64,000 bases of DNA from Symbiodinium microadriaticum (GCA_001939145.1 LSRX01000250.1:409563-473562); one strand, 5' to 3'. Numbered from the stretch's first letter, positions 10,331 through 21,936 are shown. A program made the numbers and translations. Notes: generated from the sequence alone by a model not told the origin.

Positions 10331-10489
10331 CATTCCGACAGACAGAAAGTCTCTGGAGGAAGGAGTGGCTGTCTGGTCGACTCTCTCTCTCTCTCTCCCT
10401 CCATCTCTCTCTTTTCCTTCTTCAGCGACAAACCAGAGTCTTTTTTGCGCTTCTGAGACCAAAGACATGAGGATCTGGGGCACGGGCCA

Positions 10490-11230
10490 CGTCCATCCGC
10501 CTGGCAGGTGATCCGGAGCCTGCATCGACAGAACAAGTCTGAAGGCAGCAGATCACTTGACAAGCTGTGAGTTGCATCGCCGGCTTCAGTGACCCTTGAG
10601 GCACCTTGTGAGGACTGATGCACCCATCGCCGTGGTTGCACATGGACACGAAGCCTCGGAACTTGTCACATGCGGTGTAAGTGACGTCAAGAGGGGGCGA
10701 AGCGGGTTCATGTTCCGACTGTTCACGGCTGAAGCCAGTCCTTCCCCTTACAACCGCACTAGCCTTTGGAGTTCTCTAGTCGACCTCAACGCTCCCGCTT
10801 CATTGCCGGATGGAACCCCTCTTGTATCAAAACATCATTTCGCATGAGGCTTCTTCGGCTCACATTTCAGGGCAGCCCCCGAAGCTTCAGCATATCTCAA
10901 CCTGCGTCCAAAAAACGATTGTGCTCAGCGTGGTGCAAGGCAACCTTGCCACCACCTGCAGGGCAGCGAGCTTGTACGCTTCTGGCTCCCTCGCTGCAGG
11001 CCTGCAGCTACCCACGCGCCTGCGTCCACTACGGTGAACTTCTCCGAGCCCCAGCCCACAGGCCTCGGTGTGGGAATCTTGGGGCGAAAGCACTTCGGGC
11101 TCCTTCTCAGGACTGGAACTGACGCCGAAATTCAGGCAACTGGGGCTAAACCGCTGTCCTCGACAATTCTAAATCAGCTCGGGGGCAGCTGGTCCCAGTT
11201 CTTCTGCGGCGAGCGAATCATGTCCTTGCA
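10490..11230 (-). CDS. Exons of Cys-rich/NRF-repeat gene, copy A, 3' part
   Basis: Minus-strand segments, from high to low coordinate: CKDMIRSPQKNWDQLPP (about 11180-11235), EKFTVVDAGAWV (about 11010-11045), GGGKVALHHAEHNRFLDAG (about 10896-10955), FRGFVSMCNHGDGCISPHKV (about 10600-10665) and APDHLPGGWTWPVPQ (about 10490-10530). They alternate the TVVDAG and VALHxxxxNRF half-repeats as in copy 0. The NRFLD segment runs into GCAGGT, consistent with the GC donors seen elsewhere in this gene. Stops and frame changes between the segments fit introns, but the exact boundaries are not set. Near-identity to copy C gives no information on selection. Confidence 0.5.
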
Positions 11231-11235
11231 AGCCA

Positions 11236-12170
11236 CACATTCATGCAGACGCTCCAACAAGTCCGTGGATTGCAGGGAGCCGGGACCCTCTGAAGAGACC
11301 CGGGGACCTAGTGCCACAGAAGAGAATGCCAAATTCAATCCGAACCTGAGAGCTGATCTGATGCAAACTCGGCGGCTGAAGGCGACGTACAAAATTGCTT
11401 CGCTGTGAAGTTAGGCCCAACACCAGGCGCAAGACCCTGTATTGCCAAGGGACAAGGAAAAAGAAGAAAGCTCACTCGCAAAAACAAGTCATGCGGCAGC
11501 AAAAAGGAAATCCCCAAGGCAAAACGTCGGAGAAACGCATGGGAGGAGCAATGAAATCTCACATTTTAATGCTTGCCTCTGCTTGCCCCTCTTGCCTCTC
11601 TTGCACCGCGTGCTCCCTTCGGCACCCTTGATCCTCCGGACCTCTCTTCCCAGCACTCTGCCTGCCCATCCTCCCGCCGCTCCCACGCAAACCGCCCCCA
11701 TGCACCCTTTCCGCCCCAGTTTTGGACTGCGACGTTTGAAATTGTGTTTGAATCTGGCCCCCCCTCTGCAGATTCAATGTACAGGGACCTACAAGTGAAG
11801 TTACATCATGAAGGCGATTTGAGCTGTCCTGTGTCTGCCCAGCATTTGTTTTGCAGGACACTAGCGGGGAGGAGTTGCACTGGCTGCGCATCTGAGTCTG
11901 GTGATGATGACTCATGAAGTGAGGATTCTGCCGGATGCGGTTGTTGTTCATCGCTTGCTTACGAAGAGGGGCGACTTTCGGGACCGGAACCTTCTCCGCA
12001 ACCCGCGCCAAAGCCCATTGCCCCACCAACAGCTTGCAACCCGTCGCCCTGCAAGCATTCGCGCTCCTAGCGTTTGACACCCGAGAACCATGCCTGGCTC
12101 TGAAGTCCTTCACCAGACAAGTCAGTCTGTTCACTTGCGTCACTTGAGGAGACATTCCGCAGGCCGAGGC
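11236..12170. other. Probable intron of copy A
   Basis: No repeat motif of the flanking gene is visible. One stretch at 11450-11520 is A-rich, and 11570-11700 is C-rich without coding signal. Open frames here are incidental. Confidence 0.4.
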
Positions 12171-12174
12171 TCGT

Positions 12175-14020
12175 GGCCACCCATCTTCATGAAGCGGTTG
12201 CTGACGTGGTTGTGCAAGGCCACCTGGCCATAGCCGGCATCCACCACCTGTGCGGCGGTGCTGTCGCATGCCGCATGCCGGCAGGGCAGAAGATGGCAGA
12301 AGCATATGCATCCCTACAGGACTTCCTCAGGCACCCGCCCGCAGCAGCTCCCAGTCCCAGCTGGCTGGCATGTCTGCCATTTTGTTCAACCTGAGGGAGG
12401 AAATGACACTTCTGCAGTGCTGGCCGTGCACACCAAAGAAGGCAAGCGGCTTCGAAGATGCATCCGTTTTGTCGTGGTGCCCGTTTATGCGCAGGTAGCG
12501 CTTGTGGACATCGTTCCTGGACACAGCAGGCCAGCAGGCAGAGAGCTGCATGCGCTGCCATTACATTCCCGGAAAGTTCTCGGAGGCTAGGCGACGTCGT
12601 AGACCGAAAAGCGATCCACTTTTGAGGACAATCACTTGTCATATCATGTCACAGATGCGCATACAGACTCATACGTGCTCCGATGCTAGGCGAGTTGCCA
12701 CAGCGCCACGGTGGTGCCGGGCCGCAGCAACGCCTGAGCTGGAGCTGACGCGCAACCCAGCCCTGGGGCTGTCGCACTGCAGCCCGCGCACCGAGACAGG
12801 CCGGAAGCGCTCCCCGCTCCACCCACTCGGCAGGTCCTCGCATCCAGCGGCTAGGCTTTCTGATTTCGGAGGGTGGGCACCGGACTCCACGCAACCAGCA
12901 TCAACCAGCCCTCCCCGCGGTCCCAGGCGTTGCGATGAGAGCTGGTGTCCTTGGTTTCTTCCAAGGTCTCAGGCCGGGAAGAGGCCCTCACAGTGCCACC
13001 AAGCCACCAAGGCGTGGGCACCCGGCATCCGCATGTACTTGTTGTGGGCCGCGCAGTGGAGGGCCACCTGCGGGCATTAGGGCGTTGGAGCTGTCTGCGA
13101 TTGCACACTATGCCTGTTTTGTCGACCCGGTTGCGGTGCGGCTAAAGCTGGAATGGTTGCAAACGTGCGCAACGCCTGCCATCCTAAGTTTGGGCAAATA
13201 GTTTTAGCCATGCAGTTGTGGTTGGGCGGAGCGACCTATGCTGATTCTGAGAGTCTTGTTGAGTTGTTGTAGCCCGACACAGCCACAGATGTTGAAGTTA
13301 GAGCCGATGACACTAAAGCCGACGTGTTCAGTGGAGCGCCATTTCACTGCAGCGTTGCACTTGCAGACCCCTTACCGGGACTGCGTCGACGGAGTCCCCA
13401 GCCAAAGGAGCTTGTTTTGTGGACCGCTAACATACCTGGAGTGACGCATCCGAGAAAGCTACTGCAGCTGCTTTCAATTCTGAACATTTTCCCTGCTGCG
13501 GAATTAAAATCATCTTCGCCGGTTTTGCAAGCAAGACTCCCGCATGGTCACAGTTTGAGCAGACATGCGTGCGGTCTTGTGGTTCTGCAATTCCTTGGAG
13601 CTTGACAACTCCATAGCGCCACGTACCGGGATCGTCGCGGTCGTCTTGCAATACTAAAGGAGCGCAATAATTCTCCGTCTGTTTCTTGCCACGGAAGCCT
13701 CTACAACATGTGGGCTTTTCCTTGCTGTGAGAGCTTAGGAACCCTAGGCAATGACGGAGGCCATGGGAGCCTCCATCAAAGGCGTGACATGCGTGACTCA
13801 GGTCTGTGGACCATGCGGTGATGCAAGCTCAGCTTTTCATGTTTTGCTGAGGTGGCCATAATTCTGGCACGTTGACGGCCTTCTGCTCCCCTGTCCGATC
13901 TAGCCTTCTTTCCACAAAATGCCACGACGACCGGGCCCGTGCCCGCCTGCCCGGAGCCTGCATCCACTGCAGTGAAGGTCTCCCAGCTGCCGAAGTGTGG
14001 CGCGCCATCCATATCCTGCG
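12175..14020 (-). CDS. NRF-repeat exons of copy A, middle part
   Basis: Minus-strand segments: GSWETFTAVDAGSGQ (about 13960-14010), CEDLPSGWSGERFRPVSV (about 12795-12850), DMPASWDWE (about 12350-12380) and VVDAGYGQVALHNHVSNRFM (about 12178-12252). WETF and WERF carry the aromatic positions that precede TVVDAG in the repeat. CEDLPSGWSGERF has W-S-G in place of W-D-W, a substitution shared with copy C but not copy 0, so it predates the A/C duplication. Between about 12.9 and 13.9 kb no exon was recognised. Confidence 0.45.
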
Positions 14021-14239
14021 GAGCATTCTCATATGGGACAGCAGCGGCTCTTGCGGCTATTCCACAAGTGCACATGAAGTTCCAGCTGACACCCATGTCA
14101 CTCAAAGGCGTTTACGCCGCCGGTCATTATTGTTTCTCAACCGGATCCATTTGTTCTCTTTCGGGTTGTGCAAGCCAATCTTGGCATCACCTGGGCTAGC
14201 AGGGAGTCTAGGATACACCTGACTCGCCAATCATGGGCC

Positions 14240-15400
14240 CAGTGTGCCTGACTCTGAGGCAACCACTCTTGAAGTGGACACGGAAGAAAGTCGACGACCA
14301 GCTGCCGGGCAGCTGGTCCTCAGCAACGCTCCAAACCCAATTGCTCTCTATCAAAAAACCCGACCTCAAGACCGAAACAGCCTTCTTCGAAGCTTCCTCC
14401 CAGAGACCCAGAGACGTGGAATCTGGAGACGCTTGCACCACACTGCAAACATGAAAGTTCTGCAGCACCGAGGTTCGGCCCTCCTCCCTCCAGTCCGGAC
14501 CAAGTTGGAGTGTTTCCTTGGTTGCTGCAGCCATTTCAGATGCGGCCCGGTGCTAGGTGGGCTCTGCCCTGAAGTATGCGCTGTGGAAAAAAGGGAGAGC
14601 GAAACCGCAAGAGTCAGCACAAAAAGCCCGACAAACTCCCGAGTGGCATCTGCACGAAGCGGTTCCAGTGGGCGTTGTGCAAGGCCACCGTCGCACCCAA
14701 CAGCCGGGACTGGCAGGGAACAAGTCTCCGTAAACATCGCGTTACTGCTGGGGCCCAGATCCAAACACGTCCCGTCAGAGTGCACATTCCCTGCCTGGCA
14801 GCGCTTTCCACGCAGAACGTGGCCACCGTTGCAGCTTCCACAGTGGTCGTTTTGCTGCGGCAGTGCAATGCAGTGGTCCCAGGTTCATGTGTTGCAAGGG
14901 AAATCGAACATCCAGGCACTCAATCGCCAAAGCCTCGATAAAACGTTTGCTTTGGGGGGTTCGGAGATTCGAGAAAGCTTCGGGCTGACATCTGGACCCA
15001 TGCCGGTGCAAATTCTGAAGAGTTTCCGAAAACCCAGGCATCGCTGCAGGCGCACCGTGCGCTGGTGCTGTGCCACACAGGAGCCGCAGAGGCGTGTCCG
15101 TCCGGTCGTGCAGCTGTAGGCCTGCCACGAAACAGGGCAAGCGTTGCATGCGCTTCTCAATTTTAACTGGCCACGTGCCTTGCAGTGGTGGCCATGCATG
15201 TAGTAGCCGGCGTTGCAAGTGGCGCAGTGGTGGTTGACCTCGGTCTGATAGCAGCGCGCACGTCCGCTCGGAAGATCGGCGAAAACACATCCGGGCCCCA
15301 AACCCGTCGGTGCGCTGGCCCTTGGCAAGTTTTGCAGTGGCCGCCGCCGCCGGTGGTGCAAGGCTTGATCTGCGAGCAGAACCAAGTCAGCGCAGATCAA
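14240..15400 (-). CDS. Cys-rich repeat exons of copy A
   Basis: Same exon set as copy 0. Segments: KPCTTGGGGHCKTCQGP (about 15300-15365), VNHHCATCNAGYYMHGHHCK (15179-15238, GC donor after CK), AYSCTTGRTRLCGSCVAQ (15038-15122), NDHCGSCNGGHVLRGKRCQ (14795-14853, GC donor after CQ), SRLLGATVALHNAHWNRFVQ (about 14640-14715) and EDQLPGSWSSTFFRVHF (about 14280-14340). Against copy 0 the coding segments change few residues (A to G, F to L, P to A, R to H, E to Q), while the intron between 14.4 and 14.6 kb differs more. All expected Cys positions are kept. The product is probably a secreted or surface Cys-rich protein, but no transmembrane or signal segment was found. Confidence 0.55.
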
Positions 15401-15589
15401 CCAAACTGCGCGCGATTCCGCCCAATGCTACACATCCCCGCCAGGTCGGGCCTCGAGCACATGGAACTGCTGCCTGGGTCTCTTTTACTTGACTGGTTCT
15501 GTTCCCACTTACGAGACTTACGAGTCTGTAATCTGTCCTCCATTCCACAAGCTTAAAGCTATTCGTTTTCCTGGATCTACTCTTCGCCC

Positions 15590-16340
15590 TCCCTTTCTCT
15601 CTTCTTCCATCGGGCTTGAGGCGCTGTCAAACCCCCCGGCCATCAGGGCACCCCATGCGTTATGGGGTGTTGAGGGTGTGAAAGCATCGGGGTCCAGCAC
15701 TCAAGGTACCTACCTAAGTGTTAGCGAAGGACTAAGTAGCTTCCCCCGATTTGGCTTGACACATAGCACGAATTGACGCGTCCCCCGTGACTCGTCCGAA
15801 CTACCGAACAGAACTGGCAAATAAAAATGTCTCCGTCACGAGGTGCGCACATTGGGATCGTTCATCAACAGCATGCTTCTGAGATGGCTGTCTCTTTCTT
15901 TCTTTCGGCAGGGTTGTGGGCAGGGGAAGTTCCCTCCCTCTCTCTCTCAGGCTGTGGGGTTCTTTGGGGGTTCCTCTCCATTGGCTTGATTTGCTCGTAC
16001 GTGATCTGCAAGTCTGCAGGTGATCTTCTGTTCTGCCTATCGCTGTCGTCCTTGAAGCACGCAACCCTCCCACAGTGACCTTCGTGCAGGACATTGCAGG
16101 GCCGTGTCCGCCCTAGTTTTGAGTTGCGGGATGCTGCAATTGTCCAACGATTCTTGACGGGAGCACCGAGATGTTCTTGCGGGAAGAGTTTGGCAAGGTT
16201 GGCCAGGCCCGACCGTCCCGAAAAGGACAACAGACTCAAATCCTGGGACTGCCGGCCTAACTTCTCACTCTCTCCCTCTCCATATCCATCTCTCTTCCCC
16301 TTGGGAAGGTTCTCTCCTTTTCTGTTGGGCATGGCCCCCC
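15590..16340 (+). repeat. Cluster of CT/hairpin repeats beside the assembly gap
   Basis: At 15590-15680 a CT run leads to CAAACCCCCCGGCC and CACCCCATGCGTTATGGGG, an inverted pair CCCCAT/ATGGGG. At 15890-15975 TTTCTTTCTTTCGGCAGGG leads to GTGGGGTTCTTTGGGGG. At 16260-16345 CT-rich sequence leads to ATGGCCCCCCAGTG. These are diverged members of the dispersed CT/hairpin family. Confidence 0.5.
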
Positions 16341-16470
16341 AGTGTGCAAGGCAGGCCCAGCCACCCGACGTATTGTTGAGCGGCTGCCCGTTCACGCGCT
16401 CGCTGTCTCGCTTGCTCGCTCGTTCCCTCTCTCCCTCGTCGGCGCGCGTGGCCGTGGGCCGCAAACCGCA

Positions 16471-16554
16471 NNNNNNNNNNNNNNNNNNNNNNNNNNNNNN
16501 NNNNNNNNNNNNNNNNNNNNNNNNNNNNNNNNNNNNNNNNNNNNNNNNNNNNNN
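16471..16554. other. Assembly gap (84 N)
   Basis: A run of N. The copia-type element on its right side may continue into the gap. Confidence 1.
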
Positions 16555-16604
16555 CACCCGTTGTCGGCCTCGGGCTGCGAGCCGCAGGCTGCGTCCGGAC
16601 CGTT

Positions 16605-19600
16605 TTAAGATATGTGATAGCTGACGTCCCGAAACTTCCTGCCCGGGCGAATGACTGGGTTTAAAACACGCAATCGGAAGGGGGCTCTGCTTTTGCCTGA
16701 GGCAAAGCGGCATACGTCTTGCACCCTTGCCACGCGCGGATGATGCAGAGCCTTATTGCCGCCGCCTGGCTTTTGGCCTGTTTGGACACTCGCAAACTTT
16801 GCGGTCGCACCAGGTTCAGGCAGAGCAGCACACCACGCTTTCCGCGCGGCAGCCCGACTGCTACCCTGCAGGCATGCAGGGCAATATCTCGAGAGCGCAG
16901 GGGCTGTGATGTCGATGACGCATACGTCAACATAGTGCCCATTGCATGCCTTGGGCGAGTCCGTTCTCACCCGGCGCCTCGCGCTACGAATCGGCTCTTC
17001 AGCGTCATGTCGTGGCCCACCTCTGACTTGTCAACATCCACCCAACGGTTGGGGATGATCCTCAAAGAGGGATCGCACGGCGCATGTCTTCAAAGTCCTT
17101 TCTGCTGATCTTGCGCAGGTTGGAGTATCCCTCCCAGTTGTCCCATTCTTTTCGTCTGGTTTCATCCAGCTTCGCTTTCATCTCCGGCGAGGCCTTGTTG
17201 TACTGGATCTCTCTGCCTGCTCCGTGCTTTTTGGTCTTCTTGCGGTACTTGCCTTCGGCCCCATTAGCTGATTAGCAAGGAAGGCTCGAAGCTTCTGCTG
17301 TTGCTGTTTTCGAGCCGGATGTTCGCGGACCGCAACATCATCGAATGACTCCGGACAGCATGCTAAGCCGCCAAGTCCTGGTGGTGGATGAAGATGCCCT
17401 CGTGACACAAGATTTGGGGACCTCGACCCTGGGACACCATCGACATCATCAACTGACCAACGCAAAGCTTGCTGCAACATGCTGCAACTGTGACACAGCT
17501 GATGCATCTTGAAGGACCAAAGATGAAGAAGGATTTTCTGCTGATGGTGCAGTAGGTTGAGGGTCCAAAGAAACATCCTGAACAGGTTGTGGGACCAGAG
17601 ATGAAGAAGCGTTTTCTGACGGCGGTGCTGTCGTAGCTTGATGGTCCTGGCTTTCATCAATCGGCTCTTGCTCCGGCTGGATCGCTTGCCTCCGGCTGCT
17701 TGGTCTCCGTGGGCTCCACGATAGTGGGTGTAGCAACCGGCGCCGTCTCTATTGCAGTCCCATCGCTCGCGCCAGAATTGGTGCCAGCTGCCGGAACGAC
17801 GGTCATGTCGAAGTCTGGCACCTGCTCACCTGCTCTGTCTCATCCAACTCCGGCGCGTCCAGCTCAAAGGGCTCTTCCGCATCGTCAAGTGGGTCTTGGT
17901 ACTTCCGCTTCAACTGACCGCGAGTCCAAAGAGGTCTTCCTTCAAGAGCCTGCTTCCTCCGGATTTCTTCTGTAGCGGCTGGCCTGCAACGAGTGTCCGC
18001 GATCAGCACTGTCATTGCCGCCATGTACCAGGCAGAGAGAGGTGGTTCCTTCCGGTCCGAGCACACGTGCAGGCCCACACCACTTGCCTGTTTGGTAGGA
18101 GACCAAATCTCCAGTTTGAAACGGGCCCCGTAGAGGACGAGACTGGCGCAGCATAGCCTTTCTCAGCCATTGGCTTGAATCTATGTAGATATCGGCTATA
18201 GGTTTCCTTGGCCCATAGACGGACGAGCAGCTGTCGGCTGAAGGCATCGGTCTCGTCAGCGATTCCTTAATGTACCTCACAAGAAGCTCCTGGTCGGAGG
18301 ATTGAATCAACGAGCTCACGTCATTCGACAATCCCCCAGCACCCATTGGGATGGGGTGTAGCCGTTGTGATTGTAAGATCCATTCTTCATTGCCGCACAT
18401 TGTGATGCTGCCATGGCCAACTCGCCGCTGATCTGGTGGGAACTGATCTTCTTCAACATCATCTTCAAAATCCCACCGAGACGTTCAGCACGACCGATCT
18501 GCCACGGCGCCGTACCTTTCCACGGTTATGGACTCCTTGACCCGCGTGGAAGATCTTCGGAACACCTGCCCAGGCCCGCCAGCTGTTGTTTATGAACTCG
18601 GCGCAAGTAGGAAACTTCGGCACTCTTCCAGATCCGACCCTTCCTGCAACATGGAAAAGGTCCCTTCATCCACCAAGCTCAGGATCGTATGTTTAGATCC
18701 AGCAGCGTCCACTACCTCGAATCTCGAATGCATCACACGCCAGTTGATGGTTGAACTTGTAGGCAGGCGGAGGTGCAACAGGTCGAGGTTGTGCCGGGGG
18801 TTTGCGGTCTTGGCAGGCTTGACAACGAAAGAACTGGCAAGCTGGAACGATTTCCGAGGATGTTCCCGCAGACCTCAACATCCTGACCATATCGCATGGT
18901 TCGACGCGTGCCCGGTCATGCGGCGCAGCCTGTGGATCGCCAGCCGCTTAGGCCGGTCAATCGCCAACTACCTTTTTCTACGAAGTTCCTCTGGCGCAGC
19001 GCTTCCGGTCTCGGTGTTCTCTTCGAAGAGCTCTTCTCTCAGGATCTCTTGCGGGTAGGAGGCAGCTCCTCCCCAACATCTGTGTCAAAAAGAACCGCAT
19101 CAATCACGCCGAACTCCTCCCGACCCTCCGTCTCCTCTTCTGCCCCAAAGCCCACAGACACATTCTGGTCTTGCAGTTCACGAGGAGGGTGAACAAGTTC
19201 ACAAAGTTGATCCGGCCACTTTGCCGGTATTCGCATCCTCCGTGGGCTTCTCGATCTCGACCGCTCCTGGGCGCAAGGTTCATAGCAGTGGTGCTCCAAA
19301 GCTTCTTTGATCCGTGGGGACGCCGTGAGGAGGCCTGAGGACTTGAACAAGGCCGCCCGAGAAAACCGGACCGCCTCTAAAGGAACCTGATTGGCAGAAT
19401 GACGATTCCCAAAACAAGGTGTTCCATGGACTTTCCAGAACCACTTGTCTGCCTTTCTCGGTTCGGTCCTCGACCAAGGTTGCGATCCACTCCAACACCG
19501 GGTACCACTTTCGACGTTCATCACCCAGCTGAGCTCGCACAGCCGGGGAGTCATCCACCATCGGGTCTCGAAGTAAGCTCCACGGTGCGGTCAGTCACCG

Positions 19601-19930
19601 GTGCAATCGCAGTCAGGTAGGGGTCCTTCTTCAACACGTCGCCAAATATCTTGCCGAACCCCTTGATCTGATAGGTCACCGCTTGGCAGACTAAGGTCCA
19701 CTGGCGATGTCGTGGGAATCCCGAAACCAATCGCCATAGCTGTCACCGCGGCCGTGACCGCAAAGAGCTCAAGCAAGAAGTGCCGACAGCCCCGAGGAAG
19801 AAGACGAGGCACTTTGACAAACCAATCCCCCGTGAAGGATGACTGGATCCAGGTCCCCTCTCTGAGCATCACTTGCAGGGTGCTCTCACACGTATCCACG
19901 GAAAAAGTTGGAATTGTGAGACTGAGGTTC
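16605..19930 (-). mobile_element. Degenerate Ty1/copia-type retrotransposon
   Basis: Read on the minus strand from 19.9 kb. A Rossmann-like segment comes first, LLELFAVTAAVTAMAIGFGI...PVDLSLPSGDL (about 19.7-19.85 kb). WYPVLEWIATLVEDRTEKGR (about 19.4-19.5) and SSGLLTASPRIKEALEHHC (about 19.3) follow. The integrase comes next: CQACQDRKPPAQPRPVAPPP and the core ACDAFE/SKHTILSLVDEGTF (about 18.6-18.85), then the integrase tail LRGPFQTGDLVSYQTGKWCG (about 18.1). An acidic linker lies at 17.7-17.9. EWDNWEGYSNLRKISRKDFE lies near 17.1, and the decayed start of reverse transcriptase at 16.6-17.0. Order and motifs match copia polyproteins of dinoflagellates. Frames change many times and stops intervene, so it is inactive. 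RNase H was not found and could lie in the gap. No LTRs were identified. Confidence 0.75.
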
Positions 19931-20139
19931 GTACGAGATGCTGATCAGAGAAGATCAGTTTGAAAACAGACCAGGATTGTTGCGGTTTGGGAGGCCTGGC
20001 GACGGTGTGCGTAAGCAGAAACCAAAAACGTCCATTCCCCGCCTTGCAAGAGCTTCGACATGACTGTCCAATCTGCGTCGAAGTATGCAGGTTAAGTGTC
20101 GCAAATGTGACGATAGAAGCTTCAGCAACAACATAAAGC

Positions 20140-20180
20140 CCCGCTCTCTCTCTCTCTCTCTCTCTACCAGGTAACTAAAA
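20140..20180 (+). repeat. (CT)n microsatellite with CTACCAGG tail
   Basis: About 26 bp of (CT)n followed by CTCTACCAGGTAACT. The CTACCAGGT tail matches that at 209-217. Confidence 0.75.
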
Positions 20181-20200
20181 CTAAGGCAGGGACCAATCTA

Positions 20201-21570
20201 TCAGCTGAGGCACTCCAGAGCGGGTTGGCGAGGCAAAAACATGCAGGTTTCCCCCGCTGCTTCTTTCGAGCAGGATTCTGGTTTGTCATGGTTGGAACGG
20301 GTTAATTGGGCCTCGCACAGGTTCCCCCTAATTTTGGTCGGCCTGAAAGGTCTGAGCCACGAGGTGAGTTGAAAAGAGTCAGGGATTAGGGGCACTGCGT
20401 CCCACGGGTACGACTTGAACGAAGGGTGGCAATCATGCCTAAAAAAGTTCACACCTATGCTCAAAACTTCCCCCTCAGAACGGCAACTCAGGACTTTTTC
20501 GAAATCGGCGTTGGCCTGGGAAGGCATCGAAACTCCGTTGGTTCAAAAACTGCAGGTTGCTGTCCCCCGTCGGCATCAGTGTCGGTTGTCTGGCAACTCT
20601 CCCCTTCGTGCTCGGGCCATGTGCTCCTGTACTCGCTGCACGTCCAGCCACATGTGGTTGGGAGTGAGTCGGGCTCCCCCTCCACCATCTTCTCGTCTAG
20701 CCGCTGGTTCTTGGCGGGGCCGCTCTGCGAGGATCCCCGTGCTGTTCCCTCGATCTGAGGGGCGCCCGGCTTCCCCCCACGGCCACTGCTGGCTATGTTC
20801 CGGTGTCTGCACTTCGTCGTCAGAACTTCTCCCCCAATCTGGGGTTGGGGGGCTGTGTTCACCAGCACGGTCCTTTCTCACGCGTTGGTCTGGAAGCTGA
20901 CTGCGCTCCTTTCCCTCAACGTCCGCCAGCTGCTTGGCCGCAGTGGTTGTGTCCACTGTCTCGGTGTCCACGCTGGGACGTGGCAGCGCCATGTCCCCCC
21001 TCCTCTTGTTGGGCACGAAGCTTCTTTCTTATCTTCCTGACCTGTTTGAGGAGGGGCACGGCTTTGTCTGGAAAGCGGCATATGTAGGCTCGCGTTTCGT
21101 CTGCTTGAAGTGGCAGGTACTTGTCCACTCTGCGAACCAGTTTGTCCGCGTGCTTCCCCGTCAAGTTGCGAGCTCGGTGGCGACGCAGGTGCTTAGCGTC
21201 TCCCCCCCCCTCTTCGCGGCTCGAAGCCAGTCATTTCAGAGAGGGGGCACGTGGAGACCGCGGAGGTTCTCCCGCCCCTCCCCCCCGGATGTTGGCTGGG
21301 TTCCCCTCGGTCACGAGCTATAGGTACGTTGGCCTGAGAAGTCACCCCATGCAGACGACACTGTGGGTCTTGCCTGTTGGGGATCTTCCGCATCCCGATG
21401 CTGCACTTGCCCCCAGCATATCTGCAAATGCGGCACGTTGGTTCTTCTGCATCCCCCGCCACATTGGCATTCATCACAATGTCGCCCAGCAAGAATATCA
21501 CGAACATTGAGGCGTTCGTGTCCCCCGCCCAGTGGTGATGTTCTTTCTGGTCGGCTTGAACACACAGTCA
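20201..21570 (-). pseudogene. Unidentified retroelement-like fragments (GGGGGA-rich family)
   Basis: Four minus-strand segments look coding. The first is near 21.4-21.5 kb, with EEPTCRICRYAGGKCSIGMR, a possible C-x2-C...C metal site. The second is 20996-21164, HADKLVRRVDKYLPLQADET...KQVRKIRKKLRAQQEE, with a basic helix. The third is 20576-20990, acidic and Gln/Arg-rich. The fourth is 20201-20527, VLSIGVNFFRHDCHPSFKSY...WLRPFRPTKIRGNLCEAQ, ending in a stop. Frames differ between segments. About a dozen GGGGGA hexamers lie on the sense strand in 1.3 kb and none were seen on the other. The partial spliced leader at 21870-21885 lies just upstream in the same orientation. I do not recognise the protein family. 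Confidence 0.4.
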
Positions 21571-21869
21571 AGGGAGTCGTCGATGTGGTGGTCTGTGCCC
21601 TTCCCCAGCAAGAAGAACAGGCAGGAGTTGCAGTGCCCCGCCCCCCGACAAGGTCGTAGTTTTTTCGTTCTTGCCCGTCACGAAGATTGCTCGGCGCTAC
21701 GGACCTATGTTTGGGGCCACTGTAACCACACGGCTGCGGATATGGGACTCAAGCCCCCCGCCCCCGCTCAAAGGGACGTCCACTGGCGTCCACCCAATAG
21801 AGCCGCTGGGAACAGCCAGCGACTCCAGCGGGCCGCCCTTGAGCGCCCCCTAAGGGAGCGGCGGGTTGA

Positions 21870-21885
21870 CTTGAGCCAAAATGGC
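21870..21885 (-). other. Partial spliced-leader relic
   Basis: CTTGAGCCAAAATGGC on the plus strand is the exact reverse complement of the 3'-terminal 16 bases of the dinoflagellate spliced leader. The 5' six bases are replaced by CCCGAT. As at 7719-7740, the 5' side is a (CT)n tract. It is placed to head the fragments at 20201-21570. Confidence 0.65.
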
Positions 21886-21936
21886 CCCGATCTCGATCTC
21901 TCTCTATGTCTCTCTCTCTCTCGCTCGCTGAATCTG

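Larger units (their letters stand above)
10443..15130. repeat. Segmental duplication, copy A (4,688 bp)
   Basis: Matches 23333-28020 at a constant offset of 12,890 bp with no indel that I could find. I saw only a handful of substitutions, for example near 11857 (GCAGGACACT versus GCAGTACACT), 12547 (GAGCTGCATG versus GAGCTTCATG), 13143, 13623 and 14895. The match stops at CCTGCCACGA, just upstream in the minus sense of a coding exon's AG acceptor. The 5' 1.3 kb also matches 21937-23242. Confidence 0.9.

Noticed and set aside
11559-12311. 250-codon minus-strand frame in copies A and C
   Set aside because: It runs through a recognised NRF exon in the wrong frame and through intron-like sequence. 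It is open by chance and conserved only because the copies are nearly identical.
20415-21659. Several plus-strand frames at 20.4-21.7 kb
   Set aside because: Rich in Pro/Ser/Arg from the complement of GGGGGA-rich sense sequence; the minus-strand segments look more protein-like.
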